This document shows positions 37,051 through 49,465 of a DNA stretch of 64,000 bases, piece after piece (the first letter of the stretch is position 1; the number at the start of each line of letters is the position of its first letter). This DNA comes from Perca fluviatilis (taxonomy: Eukaryota; Chordata; Actinopteri; Perciformes; Percidae). Where the stretch lies: assembly GCF_010015445.1 (NCBI RefSeq), contig NC_053114.1, positions 18,059,724-18,123,723 of the forward strand. Reading direction: 5' to 3'. The position numbers and the translations under genes were made by a program. The notes under the pieces are model-generated. The model saw only the letters and a program-made list of their open reading frames with translations, did not search any database and was not told the origin of the DNA.

Positions 37051-38892
37051 AAACATGTAAGGCTCCGATGTTTCTAGCCATCTTCATGCATACTGCTCTT
37101 TCCCCAGTCAACATAGCGCAAGCAGCGGTGGTGGGCGAGGCCAGATCCAAAGATATTCAATTAAGGGAGAAAGACTAGATGTGCTTCCAGCACCTTCAAG
37201 ACACTTTTCAGAGTTTTTTTTGTGGAAAAACCATGTTAAACTCAACATTAATCATACAGTAGCAGAACATTTTAAATACTTTAACGTGTCGGAAGACTTA
37301 CACTGGTGCAACTTCATACATTGACAAGAAAAAAAAAGTTAAAAATAGTTAAAAATATTAGTTACTGTGATCACATAATTTACACAGGGAATCCAACACT
37401 GGCTTCTGCCCTCTTTTATGTGAGTATGATTGGCGTTGGTGGAGTTGGGGAGGCTGAACTGTGAGGCCCGCTCTGTATTAAAGCATAGACGGGAGGCTCT
37501 GCGAGATTTCATCAGATCCTTTGGATGAAAGAGGCCGTTTGACAGAGAGATTTAAGAAGCCTCCCTAATTTAGCACAACCTGCAAAACTAAAGTGAAACT
37601 TGATAGCTATCTACCCATTTTGTTTAGTCATAAGATTACCATAAAATCATTGCTGCCCTGGATTGGAGAGCATTCATTTCATGTTCAAAGTATAAAATGT
37701 TTAATAGATTAATTGTTTAGCTCAGTGATTTGTGGTTTCTATTACACTGCATAGTATTCCTACAGATGAAATACCTAAATGCACTGGAAGTAAATAAAGC
37801 TATTGATTAGTGTTTTTACTTTCTCACAGCCCGGAATCATTTTGTTGTCAATCTTCCTGAAGAAGTGAGCATGGCATCTATTTAATTACAATGACGAATG
37901 CTGAATGAAATCCAACTTTCTCTAAATGGTGTTTAATTTTTTTGATAGTTGCGCTTATGTCACATAAAATGATCCATTCTTTGATAGAGCAATAAACAGA
38001 TCTTTTGCCAAAGAGTTTGACCAATAGTAATTGTTACTAGTTAATTTAGCAGTTCATTGATTTAAAACATTAGGGCATTTAGATTATGTAACTGACTCTT
38101 CATTTTCACTCATGTATTAACAATAGCATTAGTAGCACTATATTACTATTGTAGTAAGTTTCAGTTAGATCTATGCTGAGTTTGCCTTGCCAATAATAAT
38201 TATCTGCAGTCAAAACTGAATTTAAATTGAGAGAAAGGTGGGGAGAGGGCTTGGGGGGGGGAGTATTCTGACAGTGTGTGGCACCCTGAGGGACTCCAAG
38301 CTATCTTTTGTTCATACTAATTAGTTTCTAACTAAATTAACTTCCTCCTCCATAATTTGCAGAGAAAGACATTTCTAATAGGCACCCTCCCTGACCCCAC
38401 ACACACACAACTCGAACAAATCTAATTTATGTATACATGTGTGTGTATGGGGTGAAAACACTGATTATGTATAACAGCAGTTCATTATTGTTCTGTCATT
38501 CCCAGTTTGCACTGATTTACACACACAATATTGTAGATATGCAATCGGTACACACGTTTGAGCCTCTTAGTAATGCTTTGTGATGATTTTGTTAATTTCC
38601 TAACATACTGTGGTTGAGGTGTTCTTTTGTATGAAAAAGTACTTACTTAATAAGACATAATCAAGTGTTGGCACTCTTATTTTTATTGTTAATTTAGTGT
38701 TACTTTTGTTTGAAAAAACCCCTACATCTAATATAGCTACAGAAACAACATTTTTGTTTATCACAGTATCGCTTTATTGTCTGTGTATCACTATGCATCA
38801 TGTCTGAAAAATATATTACACCATTTTACAAAGAACTCATTATTTATGATAATTTGATACTATTAACAAAACCAATTTGCAGCCAGTGGGCT
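37051..38892. other. no gene recognised; candidate conserved non-coding block
   Basis: No gene or element was found. From about 37540 to 38350 the DNA has no simple repeats and many TAATTA/ATTGATTA-like cores. It looks like old unique sequence with possible enhancer content, which cannot be tested here. Confidence 0.35.
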
Positions 38893-39888
38893 AAGAACTC
38901 AGATCCTTTACTTAAAGTGCTCATATTATGCTCATTTTCAGGTTCATAATTGTATTTAAAGGTTGTACCAGAATAGGTTTACATGGTTTAATTTTCAAAA
39001 AACACCATATATTTGTTGTACTGCACATTGCTGCAGCTCCTTTTTTCACCCTGTGTGTTGAGCTCTCTGTTTTAGCTACAGAGTGAGTCGTCTCACTTCT
39101 GTTCCATCTTTGTTGGGAGTCGCACATGCGCAGCAGCTAGCTAGTCAGTTGCAGAGTATGAGGGCGTGCCACGCTAGCAGCTAGGCGAGCATTACAACGT
39201 GTGTTATAAAGTGACGCACGTTCGTCACGGAAGTAAAGGCTGGACTACAACAGAGCTGTTTGGAGCAGTTTGTGAACAGTGTTTTTTTTTTGTTGGAGAT
39301 GGTAAGGCCCTTTGGGGTGGACTTTGGACTTTTTCACTTTGTAAACCTATAACGTGCACAAAAACATATATAACACAATAAAGGAAAGGGGAAAAGCCAA
39401 AAAGCATAATATGAGCACTTTAAGTAAAAGTAGAAATGTCATAGTCTAAAAATACTGCATTACAAGTAAAAGTCCTGAATTCAAAATGTTACTTAAGTAA
39501 AAGTACAGAAGTATTATTAGCAACATGTAGTTATAAAGTATAAAGTATAAAAAGTAAAAGTACAAATTCAGAATGGCTCCTTTCACAGTGTGTTATATAA
39601 TATTTAGTTTTCATCACTTGGAGCATTTTAGTGTTGTAGTATACTGAGTAGTATAGTTCTGCGTAATATCATATAATCACATCATGTGTTTTTATGTCAA
39701 AAGTACAGTATAAGTGTAAAAAACAAGGAGTGGAGTAAAAAGTACAATATTTCCCACATAAATGTAATGGAGTAGAAGTATAAAGTAGCATAACATGGAA
39801 TGGAATACGAAAATAAAGTACAAGTATGTCAAATTTGTTTTTAAGTACAGTACTTGAGTAAATGTACTTAGTTACATTCCATCACTAT
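38893..39888. mobile_element. older dispersed DNA repeat interrupted by a TTAA element
   Basis: The flanks join into one repeat when the inner element is removed: GAACTCAGATCCTTTACTTAAGTAAAAGTAG. The right part is rich in AAGTAAAAGTAC motifs and ends with TACTTGAGTAAATGTACTTAG then TTACATTCCATCACT, a very common fish repeat terminus. The left terminus is missing, so this is a truncated copy. Confidence 0.6.
38916..39419. mobile_element. TTAA-flanked MITE (Kolobok/T2 or piggyBac-like)
   Basis: A 504-bp element flanked by TTAA (38912-38915 and 39420-39423). TIRs are AGTGCTCATATTATGCT on the left and AGCATAATATGAGCACT on the right, perfect over 17 bp. It has no coding capacity. It is inserted in the older repeat, and its removal restores a known repeat junction. 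Confidence 0.9.
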
Positions 39889-40799
39889 ATGAGTTCTGTT
39901 AGCATTTTGAGATGTCAAGGAAACAAATGAAATAAAGGCGTCAGAATCACAGTCTGGTCTCAGAAAACAGCTACGAGGGAGCTGATAGTAAGAAATACAT
40001 AAATAAGAAACTAGTGAATTAAAACAAGTGTAAAACATTGCGCATACACTATCCAAACAGGATAGGCAGTCATGTTGGAGCAAAACAAGAACAGTTTGAA
40101 ATCAAGATCAGAAAGAGAGCTGAGGAGATCAGAGAGAATAAAAGGAAATCCAATCCCTTTGGTCTCACCTGTCTGGAGGACAAAAGCAGGATCTGAACTG
40201 CCCTCGAGAATGATTTGAAAAAGTGAAAAGACACTTTGGGACAGAAAGCGAGCCAGCTGGAAAAGTAGCTCATAGAAAAGGACATCTTGATCCCCAACAT
40301 GAGGCATGAGATAAAGAAATATTAACAAAAAGTATGGAAACTTTGACCAAAGGTGTAGGACAAAGACTAGACTGAACCAAAGAGAGAGTAAGAGGCCATG
40401 AAAATGCAATGCAGTTGCTCTAAATGAGTGCTGGGAAAAGAGAGTACATGACATGTAATACAATATAAAAAAGATGAATGGATGAAGAAGGTCAGAGCAG
40501 CAGAGGAGGAGCTCAATTTGTTTGTTCAAACTGTTCAAGTACACTGGTATTGGTCAGCACCATAATTGTATACTGCACCCACAGCTGTTATGAATTATTA
40601 GTAGTATTTATTGTCTTGCTGGTAGGAACAAACCATAGCGTAATGCTGCTAATACTCTTTAGAAGCAGAATGCATAAAGCAAAATAACTGAATACTTTAA
40701 GGATTTATGTATTGTTTTATTAATGCTGATTACAGTAATTGTGTGCGCACATACTGCATATTAAAGAGGTAGTTCACCTTTAATTCAAAAGTACTCATG
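39889..40799. other. no gene recognised
   Basis: No gene or delimited repeat was recognised. The open frame of about 177 codons on the minus strand (40011-40544) is rich in Leu, Phe and Ser and has no domain or splice context. I judge it a chance frame. Confidence 0.45.
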
Positions 40800-40805
40800 T
40801 TACCT

Positions 40806-41975
40806 TACTTTACAAATACCTAACCAGATTTCCATAGAATTGGTCTGAAAGACACACCAAATTGTTAGAAATGTAAGTCAGAGGACAGCCAATTATGTTA
40901 TGTCCTATGGTCCTGTGATAAGGTCCAGGAATTATGGACTGGGATTAGGGTTGGGTACCGAAACGCGGTGCCAATAGGGAACCGGTGCCGTCGTAAAAGG
41001 TAGTAACGAGACCGAATAAGAATGAAAGTCTCGGTGCCTCATTTCGGTGCCTGACTTTACACTACACCTGACAGCAGGTAACGTTAGCCTCCCTTTAGCT
41101 AGCAGCTGGATTAAACACGGTTAAAATGCTGACAGCTAACGTTAAACAGTGTAAAGTGTGACTGTATTTCACTGTAGAGGACTTCAACAGCGAGATGTAA
41201 CACTCTGCTCTGCAGCGCAGCAGCTGCCGTTGTCAGAATTCATAGATATATGTTTATATCTATGGTCGGAATTAAACAACACAGACGGTGCGTTCACTTG
41301 CAGCTGCCGTTGTCGGAATTAAACAACACAGACGGTGCATTCACTTAAAACAGGTAGCCTCGTGGTGCATTCACAGTAATTGTAAAATACCATTTTCCCA
41401 TCTGGGGTTCAACAGCAATTTACTGGTGAAATAAGTTATTGTTATTGTTATAGTTATTACATTATTATTAAATCTTTAATTTTGACCATGGCCTTAGCAA
41501 TAAACAAGTCACTGACTGTTGTTTACTACCCTTCTTTTTTCTTTTTTTTTTTTACTTTATTAAAAAGTACCGGTTCAGGCACCGTTTAGGCACCGGCACT
41601 GTTTTAAAAGTATCGATTTAGCACCGGTATCGGAAAAAACCCAAAAGATACCCAACCCTAACTGGGATACATGATAACCTATGTCAGATTGCAGGGACCC
41701 AAGTTCCATTCAGCCCAAGATTATTTGTTCTGGGAGATGGGTCAATCCTAAACGGGATGAATAAGCACGTCAGAAGCTTGGTCCAGACTAGTTTAATGAT
41801 AGCCAGACAGATTATTTTAAGAGGATGGAAGAATGAAGTGGTGCCGTTAATCCAGGAGTGGGCCGGTGGGATGGCTAGGGTGGTGTATGAAGAAATGTCA
41901 TATAAACGGTTTGCAAGATTGGATGTCTATACTAGAAAATGGGGAAAGTACCTGAGCTTTCTGGAGGGCTCCTAA
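40806..41975 (+). pseudogene. L1 ORF2 C-terminal fragment, broken by a MITE
   Basis: The left part reads HRIGLKDTPNC, a stop (TAG 40866-40868, where the family usually has Trp), then KCKSEDSQLCYVLWSCDKV and QELWTG. The frame resumes exactly after the MITE at ACT GGG ATA (41661) and continues HDNLCQIAGTQVPFSPRLF, VLGDGSI, LMIARQIILRGWK and YTRKWGKYLSFLEGS, ending at 41973-41975. The Cys-rich block and the following RLF.LGD and ARK.I...WK motifs are typical of the C-terminal domain of L1-clade ORF2. No endonuclease or reverse-transcriptase core remains. Confidence 0.8.
40946..41660. mobile_element. hAT-type MITE in L1 ORF2, TSD ACTGGGAT
   Basis: A 715-bp element from TAGGGTTGGGTACCG to GATACCCAACCCTA. 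Perfect 8-bp direct repeats ACTGGGAT flank it (40938-40945 and 41661-41668). It has no coding capacity. An internal tandem duplication carries GCAGCTGCCGTTGTC twice, each followed by GGAATTAAACAACACAGACG. GGTGCC/GGCACC motifs are repeated near both ends. A truncated relative lies at 33606-34045. Confidence 0.92.
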
Positions 41976-41994
41976 AACGCTTTATGCTGGGGAG

Positions 41995-42433
41995 TAGTCT
42001 ATATCCACGACGTTCCACTTCCGGGATTGCTCTGGTGCCACAGGAAATTCTGCCGGATGCATGTCTTTTCATCAATGTCTGCTTCCTTCCGCTTTCTTTG
42101 TGTTGGAATTTTAAACTCTGGTCGATTTACGAGGACTATTGTTGACTGCTCCTCAGATTTCTGCATGTTAAATTGAGACAGCTAACTAAACTACATGTCC
42201 AATCTGAGTTCCCTCTCCCACGACTAAAACAACTTTTAAACGTATAAGTTCCTTCCCGAGGATATTTTGCAGCGGCTCCGTGCTGAGTTTAGCGCCGCCC
42301 AAGATGATTGTGATTGGTTTAAAGAAATGCCAGTAAACCAGAGTATGATTTTCTCCCATCCCAGAATGCTATGTAGACTAGCCAGACCCTCCTCTGCAGC
42401 GCTGTGGGGGAAGGTCTGGCAAAGCGAGACTAG
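41995..42433. mobile_element. hAT-type MITE in L1 3' UTR, TSD CTGGGGAG
   Basis: A 439-bp element from TAGTCTATATCC to AAAGCGAGACTAG. Direct repeats CTGGGGAG flank it (41987-41994 and 42434-42441); they extend to 9 bp if the adjoining G is counted, which leaves a one-base ambiguity in the ends. The right part has a strong hairpin, with TAGCCAGACCCTCC pairing against the GGAAGGTCTGGC region. There is no coding capacity. Confidence 0.8.
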
Positions 42434-42849
42434 CTGGGGAGAGACGTGTATGATGGTCTTATGGTGTTGTCATACATGTTTATTCGGTTTATAGTTTGTC
42501 TATTTTGTTACTTTTTTGTTGAATGGTCTGGAATATTGTAGTTAGTGTGTCATCTTTTCTTGTTTTTTGTCTGGGTGGGTGGTGATGATGGAAAAGGTGG
42601 GGGGGGACTTGTTCATGTTGCAAGTTGTATGTTTGTATTTTGTGAAAAAAATTTAAATAAAACTGTTAATCACAAAAAGAAGAAGCAATATTTGATGACA
42701 GACTTTAAATTAGCAGATACGGTGGTTATTGAACATTTTAATTAAAATAATCTGTATTGTGTCAGACCTAAGAAATCTTCTGAACAGCGTTTATCACATA
42801 CTGGGGAATGAGCTCAGCAGCTAAACCCACTTTACATGAAACTAAACCA

Positions 42850-42951
<102 letters not shown>

Positions 42952-43159
42952 CTTCAGCACAGGTGAGAAATTTGCTACCTTGCTGACCAAGAAGTGGCAG
43001 AAAATGTCAGAGGAATCAATAAAAACAGATAATGCATCCTCTATATGTAATGAACTCAGCTGACCCTGACATTTATAGTACATGTTCTACAATGACTTTT
43101 ACAAATACTCTCTTCAACATTAACAGGGTAGATGTTGGTGGCTTTGAATCAATAGTAAT

Positions 43160-43275
43160 TGTAATTGTAATTTATTTATTTGAACAGGGACAATGCACAA
43201 AAAACATTAATAGATGTCTTGTGCCAGGTTGTAGCAAATTGCTAATTTCCGCCAGTAGTCCCTACTGCATGTGAG
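43160..43275. repeat. dispersed-repeat fragment
   Basis: TTTATTTATTTGAACAGGGACAATGCAC and the following sequence are recalled as a common fish repeat start. No opposite end or TSD is visible. Confidence 0.35.
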
Positions 43276-45320
43276 TGGGTTGCTTTCCTGGAGCCGTGAG
43301 TTATCAAGAAAATGAAGACTTTTGTTTTTTTACTGCACTTAGTCTAATTTGCATAAAAGAGTAGCCAGGTTCAGGCTCCGCTGCCATTTGTCCATCATGA
43401 CAAATGTGACCTCCACCACTATAAATGTTGATTTTAGATGGTGTGGTTATGTACCCCTTCACTGTGTAAAATCAGCTAAAGGTTTATTCTCTCTTCAACA
43501 TGGCCCAGTCTCAGACCTCCTCCTCTCTTCCGTTCTTCACACCCACTGTCTCGCATTTTTCAAAATTGTATCACGCTGTGGGTGGAGAAAAGCTCAAAAT
43601 GGATGTTAGAGAACTCCAGGCATCTGCTACATGATTTTACAGTAAGACTTACATGGTCTAAAATGTCACAGCTAGTAAAAACTCCAGCTGGTAAACATGC
43701 TGACCTCTGCTTTACAGATGTTGATGACACAGAGCCGTTGTGATGAAGCTGTATTGGCTCATCATTCTGTAAATGTGACATGATTACATCCATGCATGCG
43801 TATCATGCCTCCACTCCCCCTCTCAGACACCCTCACTCATCCAGTCACCTAAAACCCCAATGATCCATCAAACCACATGAACCACCATGCACATGCATAC
43901 ATACGCCCACAGACCTCGGCTGGTGACCAGTAGCCCACAGGTCACAGATGTCTGTATGTGGGGGGATAACAGTAATGAATATTGAGTAACTGGAGTGATA
44001 TCTTAGCCATTCTGCCTCATATCCCACTCTTACCCTCCAGCCCTTCACCCCTATCTCAAAGCCAGCCCCATCCTTCTCTTCCAGATGGCAATCTTTGGTC
44101 CCTCTGGGGCGCCAGGGTCTTTAAGCAGGAAGGATTTCCCAATTATTAGCGTCACTGTCGAGAAAATGGCTTTTGCTGTTAATACCAGCAAAAACAGACT
44201 AAAAAGGTGCGGTTCCAGTTGCTAGGAAATTTTAAAGACTGACAATAATTGCAAGTTAATGTCACAGTGATCTGCTATTTGACAATTGCATCAAGTTGTC
44301 ATGGTAATTATGGTAATCTGTGATGATGTGTGAATTTGTGATCTGTAAGGGCCTTACAAAGTTTTTAAGCATTTGGCACAAACATGCTGGCATATTTACA
44401 ATACTTTGTATTATTTGTAGTAAAATATTCAGAATAAATACATTCTACAGAGGTTCACACACCTTTTCTGGGGTCATCACCTCCATATGACCACTGTCCT
44501 CCGTAAACCTTAACTTTTATCCAAAGATTTCGAGCTTTGTTAATTATATTCTGTAATAACATCAGCCAACTGCTGTAAATAATGGCAGTATCACTGTGAA
44601 AAATGCAGGGCAGATAATATGATCAAAACCTTGGAAACTACAGAAGTTTGACTTGGTTACGCAACACAAGGTTGCTGGTTTCTGGTGCTGTTTTTATGCA
44701 GAAATCCTTTGGGTCTGTACAAGGCTTTTTCAATCCCGTCAGACTGCAATTAGGCTGGTTGGAGTGATGTGGTGCCAGAGGCCTTAGTATGAGCTACTTC
44801 ACACAGGTCCTCAGAGAAATAACAGAGCTTACTTCTCTCTTACGTTTTCTGTCTCACTCAACGTGCTGTCAGGCCCTCTCTTTGACTTTCCCTCTTTTTC
44901 TGTCTAATCATTTTCTGTCTCTCTCTGTTTTGCACTTTTTTATTCTGGTCTTTCTATCCTCTTCTCTCTTTTGGTCCCCCCCCCTCACTTTTTTGTTTAT
45001 GTTTTTTTTTTATGTGTTTTCCAAGCTTACTGATTTGAACAAACTGCCAGGGTTGGGATGAATTATTGATTATGGTGCAGACTTTTAGAGGATGGGTAAA
45101 GTCCTGTTAAATACGCCTTGCAGTAGGTTACAATTATCTTTTAATTAGAAAAGGAAAATACCACACTAAATCATTAAGTCTCCATGTCCTGCCATTGCTG
45201 CTTTAGTAGAATACAAAGCAAATAAATAAAAAGTAATAAATTAATTTCACAGTTTTACATCACATCCATGTTTTATTGCTTGTTTGAATAGATTTGTAAG
45301 CTGCATCTTTGCTCTTCAAA
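43276..45320. other. no gene recognised; candidate conserved non-coding block
   Basis: No gene was found. The part from about 44090 to 44350 has no simple repeats and carries TTAATTA-like and CAATTATTAG motifs, so it may be a conserved element. The pyrimidine-rich tract at 44820-45000 is compositional. Confidence 0.35.
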
Positions 45321-45322
45321 TA

Positions 45323-46107
45323 CAATGGCACTCATAAGTTTATGAACCCATGCTTAAAGTTGACTAAAAAGAGGAATACAAAAATCATCTTTTGGAAATT
45401 GATTGATGCCTTATTTAAAAAAAATGAGGAAAAATCCAACCTTTAAGGACACAAATTTTCTTTGTGAATGAATTATGTATCGTAAATAAATACATGTTCG
45501 TCCTTAAAATACAGGGGGCATAAGTAAGTACACCCCTATGTTAAATTCCCATAGAGGCAGGCAGATTTTTATTTTTAAAGGCCAGTTATTTCATGGATCC
45601 ATGAGACTATGCATCCTGATAAAGTTCCCTTGGCCTTTGGAATTAAAATAGCCCCAAATCATCACATGCCCTTCACCATACCTAGAGATTGGCATGGGGT
45701 ACTTTCCATAAAATCATCTCTCAATGCAAATCAAACCAGCTATTAGGCTAGCTGAATTAAAACCATGCCAATCTGTAGGTATGGTGAAGGCTATGTGATG
45801 ATTTGGGGCTATTTTAATTCCAAAGGTCAAGGGAACTTTATCAGGATGCATAGTATCCTGTATCCATGAAATAACTGGCCTAAATAAAAATATGCCTGTC
45901 TCTATGGGAATTTAACATAGGGGTGTATATAGTTATGCCCCCTGTATTTTAAGGAAGAACATTTATTTTTTTACGATACATTATTCATTCACAAAGAAAA
46001 TTGGTGTCCTTAAAGGTTGGATTTTTCCTCAATTTCCAAAAGATGATTTTTTTATTCCTCTTTTTAGTCAACTTTAGCATGGGTGTGTAAACTTATGAGT
46101 GCCACTG
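45323..46107. mobile_element. Tc1-type foldback element (TA target)
   Basis: A 785-bp element flanked by TA (45321-45322 and 46108-46109). The ends are CAATGGCACTCATAAGTTTA on the left and AAACTTATGAGTGCCACTG on the right. The complementarity continues almost to the centre (near 45725), giving two arms of about 350 bp. Both arms contain the same piece of a Tc1-type transposase gene in opposite orientation. In the right arm it reads RYGEGYVMIWGYFNSKGQG, close to the GGGSVMVWGCFS block around the second catalytic region of Tc1 transposases. No complete transposase is present. Confidence 0.88.
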
Positions 46108-46379
46108 TATAACATGCCAGTATTTACTGAATACAAGTTTCTCTTTTATTATCATTTTTGTGTTCTGCTCTGGAAGAGATGTCAAGTTCTTCACACCTCC
46201 ATCATACTAATATGAATCTTGGAGGGAGTTTTTTTGTCTTATATACAGTAACTGGCTGTTCTCATGAACCATTGTATATACAGTATAGGTTTGAAAAGTA
46301 ATGCACTGTAATTCGTAAGTATTCCACATATTTATTGCTATATGCACCACATTGGCGCTGTATAAGAGCACTCAGGTCA

Positions 46380-46641
46380 GCATAGGGAGCAGGTCAGGGT
46401 GGGGGATAGCTGGGTCATAAAACATAGGGTTTTCAAGCTGGGAAGCAGAGTTCGTATCCCAGGAGAAGTTAAGGGGAAAACACAAGACTTTCACCCAGTA
46501 AATGGGTGTTTGTCTCCCAGGAGTACTGTTTAAGGGGACCAGTGTTTAATCCAAACCACAATCTTTTTTCTAATCTTAACTGGTCATTTTGGTGCCTAAA
46601 CTTAACTGCATGATGGTCACCTTTTGTCGGCTAAACTCAAC
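46380..46641. repeat. dispersed repeat, possibly tRNA-derived
   Basis: The segment holds GGGTTTTCAAGCTGGGAAGC and AGAGTTCGTATCCCAGG, the latter resembling a tRNA B box. It is followed by AAAACACAAGACTTTCACCC and CATTTTGGTGCCTAAACTTA, which I recall from a common fish repeat. No A box, tail or TSD could be defined, so the class is uncertain. Confidence 0.35.
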
Positions 46642-46645
46642 TTAA

Positions 46646-47036
46646 AGATGCCCTAAGCGATGTTGGGTGACGTCACTTCTTGTTGACGTTCGAAGTATTG
46701 TCAAACAAAACGAGGCTAGCTCACCCCTCCCTCCTCCTCATCCCGTCCTCTCCCCCTCCCTTCCGTGCTTCCGCGCACTAACCCCCCATCCCCCACCCCC
46801 AAATCCTTCTTGTCGGTTATTGGCTGGAACGCTGGAACTCTGTTTGTTATGTTTCGTGGGGCAGGTTGGCCAGTTTGTTTTTGTTGCCGTTTGTGGAGCC
46901 TGGGCTGTCTACTGAGTCCACGTTTTTTTACAGTGTGTTCAGGGGACAGGCAGCTAGCAGATAGTGGGGAGATGTTTGCTGTATGTGACAAAAAATGTTG
47001 TAGCCTAAAAAATGCGTGACATCGCTTAGAGCACCT
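46646..47036. mobile_element. TTAA-flanked MITE
   Basis: A 391-bp element flanked by TTAA (46642-46645 and 47037-47040). TIRs are AGATGCCCTAAGCGATGT on the left and ACATCGCTTAGAGCACCT on the right, 16 of 18 matching. It has no coding capacity. A C-rich segment lies inside the left half. Confidence 0.88.
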
Positions 47037-47040
47037 TTAA

Positions 47041-48829
47041 GCTTCTTCTCTCCACCAATCCCTCTCTTGTCTGGCATGTATTACCTGTATAGTCAAATAT
47101 GGCCTCATGTTCCTATAAAGTACATTAGATTATTTCAGCTCTTTCCTCTTTAAAGTCTGAATGCACTGGTTATCATTTTATTCCAGGACACCAGCATTAC
47201 AAAGACCTTAGTATCAGTCAGTACAAGGAAGAAAATAGAATAGAGTTCTTGGGACTCAAAGTATTTCCAGAGTGCAGCCTGACAAACATCCTTTACATTT
47301 TAATCCGACCAGGTTTACTCTTTTTGCACCAAGCAGTTTCGTTTGCATGCTCCAGTGTCTTCAATGTATTCAAAGACTACAGCTTAATTTCCCATTGCCA
47401 TTGATTTCTAGCACTGCCACAAGGCAGAGTAAAGATTCTATTGATTGATTGATCATGCTCTCCCTTCCTTTCTTCATCCTCCTCTCTGACCAGCTGTCGC
47501 AAACTTGTGGTACGTTGGAGAGTGGGAGAAAGAAGATGAAAGGAGATGTGGCAGGATGTAAGAAGGAGGGGGAGCAGCAGGAAAGGTGGGAAATGAGTGT
47601 GATTTGGTGGGAAATATGGTTGTGGAAGAGAGAGAAGGTTTGTGAAGGAGTGGGAAAACTGTAGGGTTGTGAGCAAGAGATGTGATTGTGTATGTTTGTG
47701 AGGTGTTTTGCATCTGTGCAGGTCTGTATTTGATGGACAACATAGTTACAATTCCACTTTTTTATGTGGCACATATGTTCCCTAAATTGTCTGGAAAGCT
47801 TTTAGCTATTGTGGATCATTTATTTGATCAAGTAATCCATATCATTCAGTTTCTGTTGAACTCCAAACACATGAACCTACTTCCCTGAAAATTAAAAAGT
47901 CATCCTCTTCCATGTAAAAAATGTAATCTAAACCATCTACAGAAACAGAGCCTAACATAAAAGGAAGTACAGTATGACATTCCACATTCAATGTTGTGAA
48001 GCCAAGACAAATCAAGTATGTTGACCCACTGAGGTTGATTCCAGAATGTGATTATATTATATCTAGGTAAATATGTTTGTGACTATTATTTTATTTCCCA
48101 TTTCATATGGTGGGGACACAAACATATGAAACAAAGATTTGAAATTATTCATACAGAAAACGCGCATGTAAATCAAGAGCCTACAATTGCAGACCTAACC
48201 CTAAGGTCCACCTACCTAATATGCCGTATATGCTATATCTAAATCCAATGCTGGAGGTATCAATAAAATAAATACATGAATATGCAAATACAGAAATTAT
48301 CTCATCATTATGTCATATAATTCCACCTCTGGTATTTTGTGAAAGAAAGTAACTTAAGTAATTCTTGTGGTTACCAGTGGTTACAGTATATGATGATGTG
48401 TACACAAAACATCATACATCTTTGGTAAATATTAATAAAATCAAACCATAGTTTGTAACAATGTTCAAATCCAGCTATTTCCTCACAATATCTTGTTAAA
48501 GGCTACGAACAATGCAGGACATTGCAAAGAGCACATCAAAATAAACCATGCTTGGCTGCATTTAAAGCGTTTTTCCATTTATTTTCTACTCCTGTGTGAC
48601 GACGTTATGGTTCCTTTAATTGGATGTGAAGGTAAATTGTTAAAATATAAATGTGAGCTGTTTGCATTATGGTTTAGAGCAAAGGAAATTAACCATGAGA
48701 TGTGATGGCAGCAATAAAACCGATAACTCAAACAATGGACAGGTTCACTACTAGTTGTCATTTTGAACTGAAAACTATACTACTGTATAAACTACTGTCT
48801 CAAAGATATTTCTATTTGTGACTTGCTTC
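47041..48829. other. no gene recognised
   Basis: No gene or delimited element was found. Overlapping open frames on both strands around 47370-47774 arise from a purine-rich stretch (47515-47650) and lack domains. Confidence 0.45.
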
Positions 48830-48833
48830 TTAA

Positions 48834-49250
48834 AGGACAATCCTGTCGCAAAATGAACCTAGGGGTTAATAAAATATGTGTACCGAGTCAACTATTCTCA
48901 GGGATATGTTTTCATGCTAATTAAATGTGTCTCTAGCTTGAAACAAGCTAGCGCAAACCGCTGATTAGCTTATAATGTTAGTCTTCGGGGCAGAGGGTAA
49001 AGTAAAAAGAAAGCTATTTCTATACCACTAACTAAGTCTCGAAATAGCACCACACTTCCACGGTAGCATAATGAGGGTCCCTACGTGTAAACCGAAGCAT
49101 TGAGAACTTTGTAAGTGTACAGACAGTTTATTAAAAAGATAGTTTAGAAAGACTGTACCTTCACGTATACAAGTAGGCGCCATCTTGGGAAAACAGTCAT
49201 GACCAGTCAAACGACGATTCGGTAGGTTCATTTTGCGCCGGAATTGTCCT
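48834..49250. mobile_element. TTAA-flanked MITE
   Basis: A 417-bp element flanked by TTAA (48830-48833 and 49251-49254). TIRs are AGGACAATCCTGTCGCAAAA with TGAACCT on the left and AGGTTCATTTTGCGCCGGAATTGTCCT on the right. The TTAAAGG start fits the T2/Kolobok consensus as I recall it. It has no coding capacity. Confidence 0.88.
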
Positions 49251-49348
49251 TTAAGCTGTGGGTAAGTCTACAAAAACAAACAATGCTCTGGCTTTATAAG
49301 GGAAGGTCTATATAATATACCTATATACTTATCTACCTACATAATACC

Positions 49349-49376
49349 TGTGTGTGTGTGTGTGTGTATATGTGTG

Positions 49377-49460
<84 letters not shown>
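49349..49460. repeat. (GT)n microsatellite, compound
   Basis: A GT tract with a short TATATGTGTGTTAG interruption at about 49366-49380, then 80 bp of pure TG. Confidence 0.98.

Positions 49461-49465
<5 letters not shown>

Larger units (their letters stand above)
40800..42690 (+). mobile_element. 5'-truncated L1-type LINE split by two hAT-type MITEs
   Basis: The 3' portion of an L1-type element: ORF2 C-terminus (about 40806-41975, interrupted by the MITE at 40946-41660), then a 3' UTR (interrupted by the MITE at 41995-42433). It ends near 42687 with AATTTAAATAAAACTGTTAATC. Without the two MITEs it is about 0.73 kb. The left edge is approximate and no TSD was resolved. Confidence 0.8.

Noticed and set aside
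40011..40544. A 177-codon minus-strand frame.
   Set aside because: Its composition is hydrophobic and Ser-rich from an A-rich plus strand, with no domain, splice context or recognisable relatives.
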